Positions 24,450 to 37,215 of a stretch of 64,000 bases of DNA are shown here, in pieces. Source of the stretch: Apostichopus japonicus (taxonomy: Eukaryota > Echinodermata > Holothuroidea > Aspidochirotida > Stichopodidae). The position numbers and the translations under genes were made by a program. The notes under the pieces are model-generated. The model was not told the DNA's origin, did no database searches, and saw only the letters and a program-made list of their open reading frames with translations. How positions within the stretch are numbered: the first letter of the stretch is position 1; each line of letters opens with the position of its first letter. The stretch covers positions 9,056,001-9,120,000 of the forward strand of contig NC_092569.1 in NCBI RefSeq assembly GCF_037975245.1, read 5' to 3'.

Positions 24450-25659
24450 AAAGTTAATCTAGGTAGGCTTTTTACAATAATCACGACGGGCATTTTGCAA
24501 TCGAAACAGGATTCTGTAAAAGCAATGATATTGGTTTGATAGAAAACAAAAAGGCAGTTAAATCGGTATAAATCGGTGATATTTGGTTACACGAGCATTT
24601 GTACATTTTATTCTCTTCAAAACATCAATTCTATGAAATATTATAATAGATCGAGTTTGCCAACAAGTTCGCATGATTGACCCATGCTTGCCATACGCTG
24701 TTCTTAGAGAAAAAAAGAAGGAAAAAGATAGTAATGGCAGCCCAACATGGGCAACCTGTTATATTAGTCTATCTACTGTATATTTTCATCACATTTGCCC
24801 GATACTGACTTTGTCAAGACAAACTATTTACTGCTTGATATAAAAAATCAATTGATTAGCTTTAACAAAGAGGTGGGAACTAAGCAGCAAACACAAGTTT
24901 GTTAATTGAAATGGACATATATATTCACTATTTTAAAGACGGACATGTTGCAAGTCTTAAGGACAATTCATACACTCATACATGCGTCATACATCATACT
25001 CACTGCTTTATTGCCTCCTGGTTTGCTCTAAGAGGGTACAAGACTAGGAATCGAATGAGACTTACATGAGAAATTACGATGTATTGTAAAATTCAACCTG
25101 TGACAATCTGTCAATATTTATATTTTCATATAAACACAAGAGGAAAAAAAAAATTTTCTTTTTCAACAGATACCAAATACCTTGGTTGTTATTCAAGTAT
25201 TCATTCCAATGTGTTTGATAAAAGACATGTCCGAATTGATTTAACAATCTCTCTCTGTGTGGATCTCTGTAGTAAAGAGAATTTTACACTGATTGGCCTG
25301 CAATATGGAACATATTGCCACTGTGGCAGAGAAGGGCTTCAATACAAGCAGGATGGACGGGTTACGCACTCACAGTGTAATATCACATGCCACGGAGGTC
25401 CTAAGTGTGGTGGCAATGACGTCATTGCTATCTATGAAAGTGAGTACAGCAACAAGCATTCGTCATATGATTATTGAAACAGTGACGCATAATATACTAT
25501 TTCTTAAATAAAACTACAGTGTGATGTTGCGTCAACGGGCAAGAGTATATTGCCCGAACACGATTCTCACAACGATTTATGAGTACTGTCAGAACGTTGT
25601 GTTACCAGTTTAGCTTTTACAATATAATTATAGCGGTATCATGAAAGTGCCGACAATTC

Positions 25660-26005
25660 TGCACATACATACAGTAAGATCACGTTATAACAGTAAGATC
25701 ACGTTATAACAGTAAGATCACGTTAGCACAGTAATAATATATATTATCACAGTAAGATTCTGTTGTCACAGTAACATTACGTTTATCAGAGTAAGATTCT
25801 GTCATCACAGTAAGATTGTGTTATCACTGGGAGATCATATTTTCACTGTAAGATTCTGTTATCACGGGAAGATCATATAATCACAGTAAGATCATATTAT
25901 AATAGTAGGATAATGTTAGTGCGATCGATCATGTTATAACAGTTTGATCATATTGTCGCAGTAAGTTCATGTAAGCTCATGCTATCATAGTACAATCATG
26001 GAAGA
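25660..26005. repeat. Minisatellite in WSC intron 2, copy 1
   Basis: About 16 units of a roughly 19-20-bp repeat around 'atcacagtaagattctgtt', ending some 70 bp before the WSC2 exon. The homologous array in copy 2 is about twice as long. Confidence 0.85.
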
Positions 26006-26296
26006 CATAGTATTGTTACCGTTCATTCTTCATAACCTGTATTCCTCCATTGACTCAAACGTTCTTTGTTTCACCAGACTTCACGTACCTTGGGTGTTAT
26101 TCGTACCCTGAAGGCAATGCATTTTCTTTTGGTGGTGCCTTTGCAAACATGACTCTCAGCTTATGCTTTAATTTGTGTCAATATTTCCCACTTGCTGGCC
26201 TTACACGAGGAGACCAATGCTTCTGTGACTATTCTGACCAACTAAAAGTCTTGAGGGCTCGTGAAAACAGTCTATGTTTAGAACATGGAGAAGTGT

Positions 26297-27690
26297 GCTC
26301 AGGAGGGGAAAAATGTGGCGGATACGGATTGGTGGCCGTTTGGAACGAAATAGAGGCTATAGAAACCACTGGTAAGCTTCACATTAGCAACGAGCATGAG
26401 CGTGTTCGTATTAGAAAGGACGAGGTAGCCCGATACAATGTAAAAACAATGAAGTTGCTTTTTCGAATGGTGTACTAGACTTTGTATAAGTTTCAGAAGG
26501 TCAAAATAGTTCATCTCCAGAGAAGCTGTCCAAGTTTTTGATATAGAAAGAGATCTAGAATTGTAATCCCTGAGATTATTAATCAATATGTTATCAATAT
26601 GAAAAACCATCAACTGAAGTCGTTAGAAGTGATATGTTATCCCTTTTTTTCGGCAGAACTGTGGGGCTAAGTTGTGGAAATTTTACTTTATTGCAAAACG
26701 CGTATTAACTATATACATGACACTCGTACAGAATTTGACGCTACCAGCTGCATATGTCTATAATTTTCAGTTTAGTTTATTATGTCATTAATCTTACAGA
26801 CGAACTAACGATACCACACGAAGTGTTACCGGATGACCCCATCCAATGTAAAGGTGAGCTATTTTTCTTCAAAAAGTACGTTTCTTAGCCGAAACCAAAC
26901 ATTGCCGTCACTTTACAAATCCATACATTAATCCATGATAACATTTTGAGACTTCCTTCTGTGCGAGATCCTGCTCTTCGTACCCGTTATCACATTTTGC
27001 TCAGGAGGGGGAAATGTGGCGGATACACATTGGTGGACGTTTGGAACGAAATAGAGACTATAAAAATCACCGGTAAGTGACACATTAGCAACGAACGTGA
27101 GCGTTTCGTATAAGGAAGGACGAGGTAGCCCGATACAATGTAAACTATGTAGTTGCTTTTTCGAATGGTATACTAGATTTTGTAAAAGTTTCAGAAGGTC
27201 TAAATAGTTCTTTCTGCAAAGAAACTGTCCAAGTTCTCGAATATTTCAAGTTCTAATTGATATGGAAAGAGATCTAGAATTGTAATCTTTGAGGTTGGTA
27301 TTTCTAATATCAATATGAATAAAAAACATTAATTGAAGTCGTTTAAAGCCTTATGTTATTCCTTTTTTTGGCAGAACAGTGGGGTAAGTTGTCGAAATTT
27401 TACTTTAGTGCCAACGCATGATAATTGTACAGAATATGACACTTCCAGCTGCATATGTCTATAGTTTTCAGTTTGGGTTATTATGTTATTAATCTTACAG
27501 ACGAACTACCGATACGACACGAAGTGATACCGGATTACTCCATCCAATGTAAAGGTGCGCTATTTTTCTTTAGAAACTACGTTTTTTTTCAACTGATCAC
27601 CAAACATTGCCGTCGCTTTACAGATCTATACATTAATCCGTGATACAATTTTCAGACTTCCTTCTGTGCCAGTTCCCGTTTTTCGTTATC
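26297..27690. repeat. Local tandem duplication, about 700 bp per unit
   Basis: The segment from about 26,297 ('ctcaggaggggaaaaatgtgg') repeats from about 26,999 ('ctcaggagggggaaatgtgg'). Each unit holds the end of WSC2, intron 3 and the linker exon. Copy 2 has a single unit, so the event occurred in copy 1 after the large duplication, or one unit was lost in copy 2. Confidence 0.8.
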
Positions 27691-29479
27691 TTTATCTCAT
27701 TCGTTTGACGAGAAAGCAAAAACATGTGTTTCTCAAAATACCATTAGCAATAAACACTCCTTATTTGCGGGAAATAACAAGGTCGGGAGAAATTTCCTTT
27801 ACGTGTGTAATGCATTCTTCTCGGGAATTATTTCAGCCTGTGTCGCAATCTATCTAACTTATAGGTATATTTGAAGTCGTTTAGAGCAAAGTATATTACT
27901 GTTGTAGAGCTCAGACACTGTGTGCAAGGCAGCATATTAAATCTTCGAGTTATGTATAGTATGTATATACGTAGTGTCCTAAACGACATATAGTATAATC
28001 CAAAATGGATTCACCGAAGGTCAATTGAACTAACTATATGTTTCGAATCATCAGGACGCAACCCTTGAATCTGACAATTTTAACGGAATTACCGCATTTG
28101 ATTCCAGTCAAGCCGATTTTTAGTAATATCATGACTGTTTGGCGAAGTTTGTAATTGAATCTTACATCATGGGTCACAGAGGTCTGTCTTTGTCATTCAG
28201 TTGCAGTTCCAACTCTGTGGTCGAATGACTTTTCACAGTTCGTGTATTGAAAAATTATCAATATATCAATATTTTAAAATATCCACAGATACCAACCGCA
28301 AGTACTAAAACATATAATGAACTACCGACCAAATGGCCACTACAAAGTGGAAGACAGATATGAGCATACTACGGACAGCTTAAATGACAGACCAACTAGG
28401 AAAATGACCGACACGATTCCTTGTACTATCCAAAGAAACTATTTCACTAATCGAGCACCCGAAATTAGACATTCTTATTACGCCGGGCCATGTACAATTA
28501 GTGATGTAAACACTTAAGATGTGGAACTGGAGTACTTCCCAATCCAAGATGACAGCTCATCGAAGGATGCATCCGTATATGTTGAGGATACTTACTCCAG
28601 TTCCAAAGAACATACCAAAAAAGCAACCAATGCAAGAATTAAGAAGGCTCGGATCTTGAAATCAGAATTAGCCTACGCAGTATCCGAAGTAACTTTATCA
28701 GATATTCAAATAAGGACAAAACCACCACCCGATAGTTGTTTATCGCAGGATGATAACTTTTCAACAGATGCAGTTGACTATGTAAATACCGATGCACTGC
28801 AAAAACTCCGGTGTTAACATTTTGATTTCGCTTGTCGGTGTTGGATTCGGTGTTGATTTGACAACAATGAGAATGCAATCTGACCTTCAACCTCGTTCAG
28901 GCAGAAGTTTCAGCGAATCCCTTTCCGCGTAAATACATTATGTCATAGAAACCGGGACTCATAATTGGTCCATAGTACTGGCAGTAATTATCATATCGAT
29001 ATCGTAGGCGAAGGGTCGAGGTGGGGACCGAGGTGTCTCTAATGTAAATTTTGAATGGATTTGGTGGGAAAATAAGTAGGTCTGACGTTTTGATGCTGGG
29101 AAGATCTACTGCAAAGGTGAATTCTGGATTTGGAATGGTCTTTGGGTATCCAATTTAGGATTTCAAAGGACATTAGAAAACAGTAAAACTAATATTAAAA
29201 TAAAAAGAATGAAGGTCTTTAACTACTTTATGTCACGAAAGCTCTAATTATGAATCTCTAAAGTTCAAAACAACTTTCAAGAATCCTTGTTTTTTCCTAC
29301 ACTTTATTGAAGCTCAGAAGGGCAGTTCTTCAAAAAATTGCAAGTGGGGCCATTGTTTTAGCTGAATGCAGAACCTAAAAGTGTCAGAGCGAAAAGTCCA
29401 AGAGATTGTTATTGGAGTTGCTAACATGATGGAAGTCCGTGCCAATGAAGGTATGTGAGCGTTTATTTTTAAAACATGT

Positions 29480-30605
29480 TTAACTTTTTTTTTAGTAGCT
29501 CCTTTTCTAGACCCTTTACCATTTGCATATAATTCTGGTCGCGGCTGTGAATATGCCATCCTTGTAATCCTTGACAGGGTATACTCTCACTTAGAAATTT
29601 CTTTTAATTTTGCACGGATCTTGTTTGTCGATTTTTCATCTGCCTTTAATACTATTGAACCCCATAATTTAGTATCTAAACTTTGAAAAATGGACATCCG
29701 CGATGGTTTAAGTAAATGGATTATCTTACCAACCGTACACAATTTGTGAAACTTAGTCCCACCTACCGTTTAGATACTGGTATGTCCAATACATGGACCC
29801 TCAAGGGACTGTCCTGGCTACTTTCCTTTTCTCATTATACACGTCTGATTGCAGATCTCTGTCTGAGAGGTGCCCTCTCATCATGTTTGCCGATGATACC
29901 GCCATGGCTGGACTCATTCATGGCAATGGTGATAAAAGGGCATACCTCCACCAAAGCAATCATTCGTTGACCACCGTGACTCTAACTTTTTACAATGATA
30001 TGTCTCTAAAACAAATGAAATGGTCATCGACTTTAAACATAATATTATTCCACCACCGCCTGTAATTATTAAAGAAGATGAGGTAGAACGTATGTCTACC
30101 TATACATATCTGGGTGTGGTTCTCAACAATGAATTGACTTGGACGGATCTTGTTGACGTCCTGGTTAGAAAGTTGAATTCGAGATGATATTTTCTGAGAA
30201 AAATGTCACTCTTCAATGTGCGTACGGAAATGTTAGATAATGTTCTATAATGCTACCATCTGTGGAGTTTGGATATACTGCCTCATTTATTGGGGTGGTA
30301 ACGTTATTAAGACAGAAAGGGATCGTGTTGACAACATCATTCAAAAAAGCTGAAATATTAGTAGGGAGTCTCATTCTGCTGTTGAATTTGTCTACCAATG
30401 TCTCCTACAGTCCAAGCTCAACTCCGTTTGGGACGACTATAGTCACCCATATCATGTTCAACTCCATGATAGATTAAAAAATAGGGGAATTGGTAGACTG
30501 AGACTTCCTCAACTTAAGACTAACCATCCCCGCAATTCATTTATCCCTCGTGCAGTAAAACTTTACAACAGCAATTTGAGTCGAATATTTATTTCATCTT
30601 TTTGT
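29480..30605 (+). pseudogene. Non-LTR retrotransposon reverse transcriptase fragment
   Basis: Across several frames and stops, the pieces FVDFSSAFNTI, PHNLVSKL, PQGTVLATFLFSLYTSDC (with FADDTA downstream, the catalytic (F/Y)xDD box), YTYLGVVLNNELTW and FIPRAVKLYN follow the usual order of a LINE reverse transcriptase and its tail. The style is closest to the CR1/L2/Rex group. No endonuclease domain or full element was seen. It lies within the EnSpm-like element, so it is nested or was captured. Confidence 0.82.
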
Positions 30606-30749
30606 GTAGACAAAAAAAAAGACAAGCTGTCAGTTTGCCAGCATAACCAATGCATTCTTCCTCCTGTGTAACAATAAAATGATAAAGAAACTTCATCGTG
30701 ATCCGTCCTTGATATGTACAGTAAATCCATTAATATTCTTGCTAACAGA

Positions 30750-32350
30750 TTGAACAAGACTTCAGATTATTGTTTCCAGAGGAATACTCAGAGCTACTGT
30801 ACCAGTGGCCTCTCCTTAATCAGAACGTTATTGCTCCTGCAAGAAAGAGCACTGATAAAGGCGCCACTGCTGAGATGCTTGCAACAGTGGACCGTGGACC
30901 ATGTGAGGATTTGGATTTGGGAAGTAAGTAAACAAAAATGCTTCACTTTATACCCTCACCCATCTCCTACATCACCATTGACACATGCAGAGCTGGTGAC
31001 ATTGACTTTGTTGCATTATACTCATTACTCAGAGGATGTTGATCAGATGCCATTGTTTATGAATTAATACTCATGCAGTACCCGCTGACGTGGTGAGGGC
31101 CACTTGATATCTGTCAGGTGGAGTGAAGCCCATTGTCTGTTCAATTGAAATCATGTGACTGGTTATTTATGCATGAGGGAATCTCCATGGTCATCTGTTA
31201 AATTTAAAGCTCACAAATAATATTCCTCCATTAAAATTAAGATAGTTTTAAAGCTTGACAGAGAGCAACACCAGCTCAATTCTCATGTAGAATACCAATG
31301 GGGGTTATCGGCTACAGCCAAATTATGAAATAAGCATGCAAAAGGCATGTAAAATATTTATAGCTTTCCAATGGCTTAAGTAGTAATATTTTAGTAGAAA
31401 GCAAATTATCAATAATTGACTTACTACCTCAGGTTATTATGTTATGCATAAAAAGTCTTAATCTTCATCCCCATGTATATTTCTACTTTTGTAGCTTTTG
31501 GTTGATAAATTCCAAACTACAAAAAAAACAAAACAATTAACTGAACACTTAGTGCCATGTCTCCTTAATTAATTCCTTTAAATTTTAATTTCTTAGGCTG
31601 GGACAAAGAGACCGCTACCATGCTGCTGGTGCTCTGTCTGTTACCACCTGCAAACCATGGACGTGCTGGAGTGTCAAAATTGCCAGTGATTAAAGCAGTA
31701 GACTTTCTCATTCAGTTTGAAAAGAATTGATCATTTCTGTGTTAGGTGTATTGTGCAGGGAGGATATTGAAGAACATAGCACTGCTAGTAAGTCCTTCAA
31801 GATCAACAGTATTTGCCACAAGGATAGCATGCTGTAATTGTAAAAGTTTGATATGATTATGTAATCAATTAACCTGCTACAGGTGTAAACTGACCTATCT
31901 GCCTGCGCTGCCTTACAGTTTTACGAGCAGTTACTATAGTTTGCGAACGATTGTCCCAAACAACTTAATCAACCAAGTACCCATGTGCCTTTGCACAACC
32001 CTAGCTCTTTTAGCCAGCCAGTGCTGATGAGCTTAAATGCAGAACAGTTTTACCATAACTTGAACTTAAAGATTCATTTTGTAGGTTTCATTTCTTATAA
32101 TGTATTACTGTGCTGTAGTGTTGCCTGCTTGCTTAACAGAGTGAATGTAGTATTGATGCTTTCTTGGAGAACTCCTCAGCTATGCAGCCGTATATCCTGG
32201 GACTTGGACAAACCAAAAGCAGCATAGCACAGTGCTTCACTATTGAAGACCTTCTTGCCTTACCCTGTGCGGCACATGATGCTTCGGGGCATCTGATGCA
32301 CTATTCAAGATTTATTATATTTTTATTATGTATTTGGCCTCCACTACAGT
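30750..32350 (+). pseudogene. SAMD3-like / transposon-associated coding remnants
   Basis: Three pieces fit one broken protein. One lies near 30,780-30,930, with QQWTVDHV ending at a possible donor (gtaagt). One lies near 31,597-31,729, with DKETATMLLVLCLLPP after a 'tttcttag' acceptor. One lies near 32,160-32,260, with QPYILGLGQTKSSIAQCF. This layout resembles SAM-domain 'SAMD3-like' proteins often predicted near animal DNA transposons. The assignment is from memory of that family and is tentative. Confidence 0.4.
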
Positions 32351-32429
32351 AAGCATCTCTTTAACTTTTGGACATTTCTTCAAACTACAGTCTATGTAAT
32401 CAATAATACTTATCAGACACAACGAGTGA

Positions 32430-34640
32430 GGGCACTTCGATCGAAATTGGAAGAATGAGTTGTTTTAAATACAAAGCTCATATTGGTAGTGTACCTAGGA
32501 TACTTAGGCACATGAGAGTACAACATGGATTTTATGATGGGCAAAATCTATTGCTGAAATGTGGTTTGTTGTCAGACATTAAGCGTGCTCAATTGGAAAA
32601 TGGAAAACCATTTGAAAGATAATGTTGAACCTATTGAATATGATGATAATGTAGAGGGAGATGAAGTTGCTACCTCTGGAATCCTTTCCCCACAGGAACT
32701 TCCGAATCAGGCAACGGGATTAATATGTAAAATGTCTACAACCTCAAAGATCTTTCAAAATACTCTAAACCAAATTGCTAACTCAATGGATAATATTATT
32801 GGTGAAATAACAAGTAGTGTTAAAACTGTTGTTGACAAAACTTTCCAGGAGCATGGATTAGAGAAAAGATGATGATGTTTACCATGATGTCAAACAATAC
32901 ATAGACATCATTATGAAACACATATACATTAGTTCCAAGAACTAAATTATGATTTCAAGCGAAGAAAATACATTAGCCTGCAAGGAATTATAGAACTTCA
33001 TGAAATGTCATTGAAAGTACGTATGGAGAGTCGCATTACAAAGTCACAAGATTGCATGAACAAGTACCTGTGAATAATACCTTTATATTTATACCAATTA
33101 TTAGCACACTGGAGCTGCTGCTCAAGCATACTGATGTTTTTCATTTTGTTACTCATGACCACAAAACTCGTGACGGTGTTATCAGGGATTGCTGTGATGC
33201 ATACCAATTTCAGCAAAACCCCTATCTTTCAGCTAGATTGCAATGCTCTTTAGTGGTTTATTTTTCTATAATGATTTGGAGACAGTGAATCCTTTAGGAT
33301 AAAAACATCTATTCACAGAATATGTGCATGTTATTTTGTTTAAAAAAATCTACCTCCAAGGTTTAACTCTTGTTTGAATAACATTCACTGTGCTGCCCTT
33401 TGTCACACGGAAGATATAAAGAAATACGGGTTTGATCCAATTCTCAAACACAAAGTGAAAGATATAAATTACCTGGCTGAACATGGTATTCTACTTCCAA
33501 TTGGACATTACAAGAAAGGTATTAGTACTTAGTTAGTGAAGAAAATCTTGGTGAAAACTTATTATATGGTTTTGTGGAGGGATTTTCACAATTTGCATGT
33601 TCAACGGGCAGAACAACTTAAAACTGTTCATTTTCAATGTATAAATAGGGTCAGTTTTAAATAGTTGTGCATCTTTCCATATTCTTCGTAACTATTCTCT
33701 AGATGTGATCCATGATGTTCTTGAGGGTGTGGTCCAAAAAATTAGTATTGTCATATTTAATATCAGATAGAAAGTCACCTCTAATGACACTAGATCTTTT
33801 GAATAGAGAAGTCGCAAGTTATGACTACAGATCATAAAAAGTCAAACAAGCCCTCCCCCAATTAAAGTACATTCAAATGGCAATTCTATTGGTCAAAAGG
33901 CTATGCAATCTTGGTATTTGATAAGACATTTGCCACTTGTTATTGGACACCGTTTACAGGAAAGGGACATGTCCTATTTTGTGCTGTTGTTGAAGTTATT
34001 AAGTTAAATGGATATATGTTTTCACCTTAAGTAACTCATGGTTTAATAGCTCAATTGAGTATTCTTATTGAAGAACATTATTCTAAATTCCGTGAGGTAT
34101 TCCCAGCTCGTTCTCTTATTCTAAACCATTAGTTCATGGTACATTATCCTACTTGTTTGAGAGAAGTGGGTCCTCTCATCCATGTCTGGTGCATGATGTA
34201 TGATGCTACACATGATTATTTCTGTCAAATTGCTGATAATTGTCGAAACTTTAAGAACATATGTTGAACTGTGGCTAAAAGACACCAGATAAATCAAATA
34301 TACATTTTAATTCAAAACAGTCAGTAGAGACTTTTTATGTGGGACCTGGTGCAGAAACATCTGTATCAAATTTATAATCGGATTGTATTGACCCAGTTGT
34401 CTCAAAGGTGCCTGATGCTACCCTTCTCACTGAAGTGTTAGATGTCAACTGGTTGAAGCTTGGTGGGACTGAATATAAGCATCACCACATTATGCTTTGC
34501 TGTGACATGCCACTGTTTTACAAACCATTGTTTCATAGATTTGCTGTGAAAGAGGCATTACCTCAGCAAACTGTTGTGAGGAAAACCAGTGAACTTATTG
34601 ACTGTCATTATTCTTGTTTATGCACTTGATAATGCGTTTA
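32430..34640 (+). pseudogene. EnSpm/CACTA-like transposase, decayed
   Basis: Frames broken by stops and shifts carry recognisable transposase pieces. These are KYGFDPILKHKVKDINYLAEHGI-type sequence (near 33,420-33,490), HDVLEGVVQ (near 33,712), MVHYPTCLREVGPLIHVWC (near 34,137-34,190) and VNWLKLGGTEYK (near 34,446-34,480). The order matches animal EnSpm transposases, where the HDVLEGV word is characteristic. No full-length frame remains, so the element cannot move itself. Confidence 0.78.
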
Positions 34641-36257
34641 TGTACAACTGATGCGTCCAAGATGAATACAAAAACGTGTAACACATTGAAAATGACATCT
34701 TCGGTTTTTACATGTTGTTTATTGCTCATGCGTAATGTCAAGCCCAGAATTGGGAAATACCATGGAAAGATGCTATACAAAATACAGAATTAACACGATC
34801 TGGATTGGATAACAAAAAGCCTGCAAGTCAACATCAGTGTTGAAATCAAGTCAGTTGGTGTTTGTTGTACACCAATCAGAGAAGCAATACCAACACCACA
34901 TATAATGAATTTAACATCCTTTGTGGTGTGAAGAAAAGGATTCTCAACTTGGTGTTAATTTAACACCTGCTGGTGTCGGCAAATATGCACTCCAAGAGAA
35001 TACAAATTTAACACAATCGGTGTTAAATTTAATACTCAAATTTTTGCAGTGTGGATACGAATGCAAGACTGGGAAGAATATGATCACAAGTCCTGAAACA
35101 GTCTTGTCATTAACATACGAAGCGGATTTGTCTGGTACAGCCAAGTACTCTACGTTAAAAAAAGAAACAAAACTGGACTTAGCATATGCCGTATCACATG
35201 TTCAGATGTCAGCATCTCCTACAATTCCCAAAGCAAATGCTAACTCGTCACTGAGTAACGTTCTCACGGGTAATTTTGACTATGTAGCTTCCGATGAGTG
35301 TCAATACAAGCTTGAGAAGAATGTCAGCGAAAGTCGTGAATCTGTCACATCAGAAGTCCAGAGTATAAATGTTAATACAATGGAATACACCGAAAGCAAT
35401 CGGAAACCACCTGTAAAAGAAACACCGAGATAAATTTTGGTAAGAAAGTTTAGTACTGAGGAGGATGCATGTAGACACGACATTAGAATACAAAGCATCT
35501 CTGTCTAGTTCCGTCAAGTAGTTGCATTTAAAAAAAAAACAAGTGTTGTTGAACTCTTTTTTATTCTTTGAGCGGAATAAGCATCTATTTATGCCAAGTT
35601 ATTTTGTAATGTGCCCCAACAGTATTTCTACAATATATTTCTATAACAGTATTTCTATAATATCTGTAATATAGTAAAGCTCGTTCACTTATGTCATATG
35701 TTAAATAGCTCGATTTTGCTAGTTATGACAACTAATACAATAGTCAATCATTAGCTCGAGTACGAGCTATTGGCAGTTCATACAGTAATTATCAATTCCC
35801 TGGATTATGTGATATTGAAAGTAAAATTTCTGATTTTCGTTTTGCATGAATGTAATATGTCACCAAAACAGAATTAGCATTGTTCGATATATATTTTCGA
35901 ATTATTTTCGTAATTATATCATCTTTACTCATGCGCTCAGACACTACCAATTCCTTCCCGTCGAACTGGGCCAACATGAATGAAGGCGACAGCCTGAATG
36001 GATCATCGCTCTGATGAAACTTTCTCCGATAACTACTCTCCTGAAAAGTTTTCCTTGTTGTGACAAAGCGCACTTGCCCGACGGAAATCAACTGTTTTGG
36101 ACTACTGATGTTCCAACTATTAAAGTTCAAGCCATTTATGGGGGGGGGGGGTGCGGAAGACACCAATCACCCCGGTAGCTACGTCCCTACAGGTAATGAG
36201 AAAGACTCATTATGTGGTTTTCTCTTCATGTACTTTGCTTTAATTCAATTTTTGCAG

Positions 36258-36349
36258 ATAAAGACGAACAGCGGCAAAAGGAAGAACGGGAAAAACTTAT
36301 TTTCAATCATCGAAAGAGCTTATCACAATTGTAGAATTTGGTCCATGAC
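36258..36349 (+). pseudogene. Copy-2 counterpart of the 12,209 exon, with stop
   Basis: Both splice borders are kept (tttgcag| and GAC|gtacg) and the length is the same 92 bp, but the frame that is open in copy 1 has TAG at 36,332-36,334 where copy 1 has TGG. If this belongs to the nuclease-helicase gene, copy 2 would need a different 5' end. Confidence 0.4.
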
Positions 36350-36384
36350 GTACGACTGCGATGGCAAACGTGCTTTACTGCTAA

Positions 36385-36386
<2 letters not shown>

Positions 36387-36454
<68 letters not shown>
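36387..36454. repeat. (AT)n tract
   Basis: Uninterrupted TA repeat, the counterpart of 12,362-12,412. Confidence 0.95.
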
Positions 36455-36462
<8 letters not shown>

Positions 36463-36908
36463 TGCAGAGATGGATATCAGTATGACACATCCATTGTAAA
36501 TCGATAATGTAAACTAAACACTAGCAGTCACAGCTTTGGTCTGTTGAAGAACTCGGTACCCAGTAAAAACATCGCAACAAATTAAGTGTATTCGAAACCC
36601 GAACTGCAAATTATTCAAGACGTTTCGTGAAATCAATCTTTCTCTCTTTTGTCATATTTTCCTATTCTCCCATTTTATAAGTACTTCAATCGGACATAAA
36701 TGGGCTAAGTTGATGATAAAATTATCATCCAGGGCCGTAGCTTTATAAAATACCTAGAAATTGACACTCCTCCCGCAATCCCCACAAAAAGTAAGGTAAA
36801 TTAGAAAAGATTTATTTAGTAGAATCTCTTTGTAGGGGATATATAGGACTTTACAATACTTTATAACCGTTGCTTCATTGTATTTGTATTTATTGTTTCG
36901 CACATGCT

Positions 36909-36951
36909 ATTCCATCTCTCTCCACCTCTCTCCACCTCTCTCTCCACCTCC

Positions 36952-37006
<55 letters not shown>
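36909..37006. repeat. (CT)n then (AT)n compound microsatellite
   Basis: 'tctctccacc' units grade into a pure CT run and then a TA run. Confidence 0.9.
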
Positions 37007-37215
37007 AATACTAAAGTACGCTAGGCATTCTGATTGTAGCCTTAGCTATATATGCTGAGGGGAAGCAATATTGGGATTTTAGGTGTGAATTAATTGTTAT
37101 GGTTGTGTAATCATTGTTTATTTTATAAGTGCGAAAAAGGTACCTACTGGTAGTGGTGAGGGGGAAGGGAATGAGCTGAGTGGTTGGGCCGTGTAAGGAA
37201 CCTGTGACCGCGGCC

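Larger units (their letters stand above)
28795..35051 (+). mobile_element. EnSpm/CACTA-like DNA transposon, decayed, 6,257 bp
   Basis: The element starts CACTGCAAAAA and ends TTTTTGCAGTG, a perfect 11-bp terminal inverted repeat of the CACTG class. Just inside both ends are repeated GGTGTTAA/TTAACACC words, typical subterminal repeats. It interrupts the WSC tail exon, whose intact counterpart in copy 2 runs straight through (near 52,230). The flanks share a TG dinucleotide, fitting a 2-bp target duplication; a 3-bp one would need one mismatch. The interior holds a broken transposase, a SAMD3-like coding stretch and a nested LINE fragment. Confidence 0.85.
23659..35433 (+). pseudogene. WSC-domain receptor gene, copy 1, disrupted
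   Basis: Exon remains by homology to copy 2: signal peptide 23,659-23,719; WSC1 25,170-25,439; WSC2 26,078-26,371; linker 26,800-26,853; transmembrane 27,771-27,864; tail 28,289-28,794 and 35,052-35,433. The first four keep good splice sites and phase 1 joins, and each WSC exon keeps eight cysteines. Four breaks follow. A 0.7-kb local duplication adds part of WSC2 (26,999-27,073) and a second linker exon (27,501-27,554). The acceptor of the transmembrane exon reads GCGG instead of GCAG, and that helix has gained an Asn. The tail exon has a TAA at 28,515-28,517. A 6.26-kb transposon splits the tail. The distal tail also stops early at 35,431-35,433. A secreted two-WSC protein could still be made from exons 1-4. 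Confidence 0.85.
11855..35890. repeat. Segmental duplication, copy 1
   Basis: From about 11,855 ('tattttcataattatatcat') to about 35,890 ('tgttcgatat') this segment matches 35,900-53,145 in the same order and orientation. The shared order is a small exon near 12,209, a noncoding block at 13,100-13,890, the nuclease-helicase exon, its 3' flank, and the WSC receptor exons and tail. Corresponding nuclease-helicase positions are 22,995 bp apart. Copy 1 is longer mainly because of the 6.26-kb EnSpm-like insertion and sequence present here but absent from copy 2. Confidence 0.92.

Noticed and set aside
25293-25511. Second plus-strand frame across the WSC1 exon (also 48,201-48,581)
   Set aside because: It overlaps the WSC frame, which has the cysteine pattern and matching splice phases.
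29716-30065. Short open frames read as independent genes
   Set aside because: They are pieces of one broken reverse transcriptase in shifting frames.
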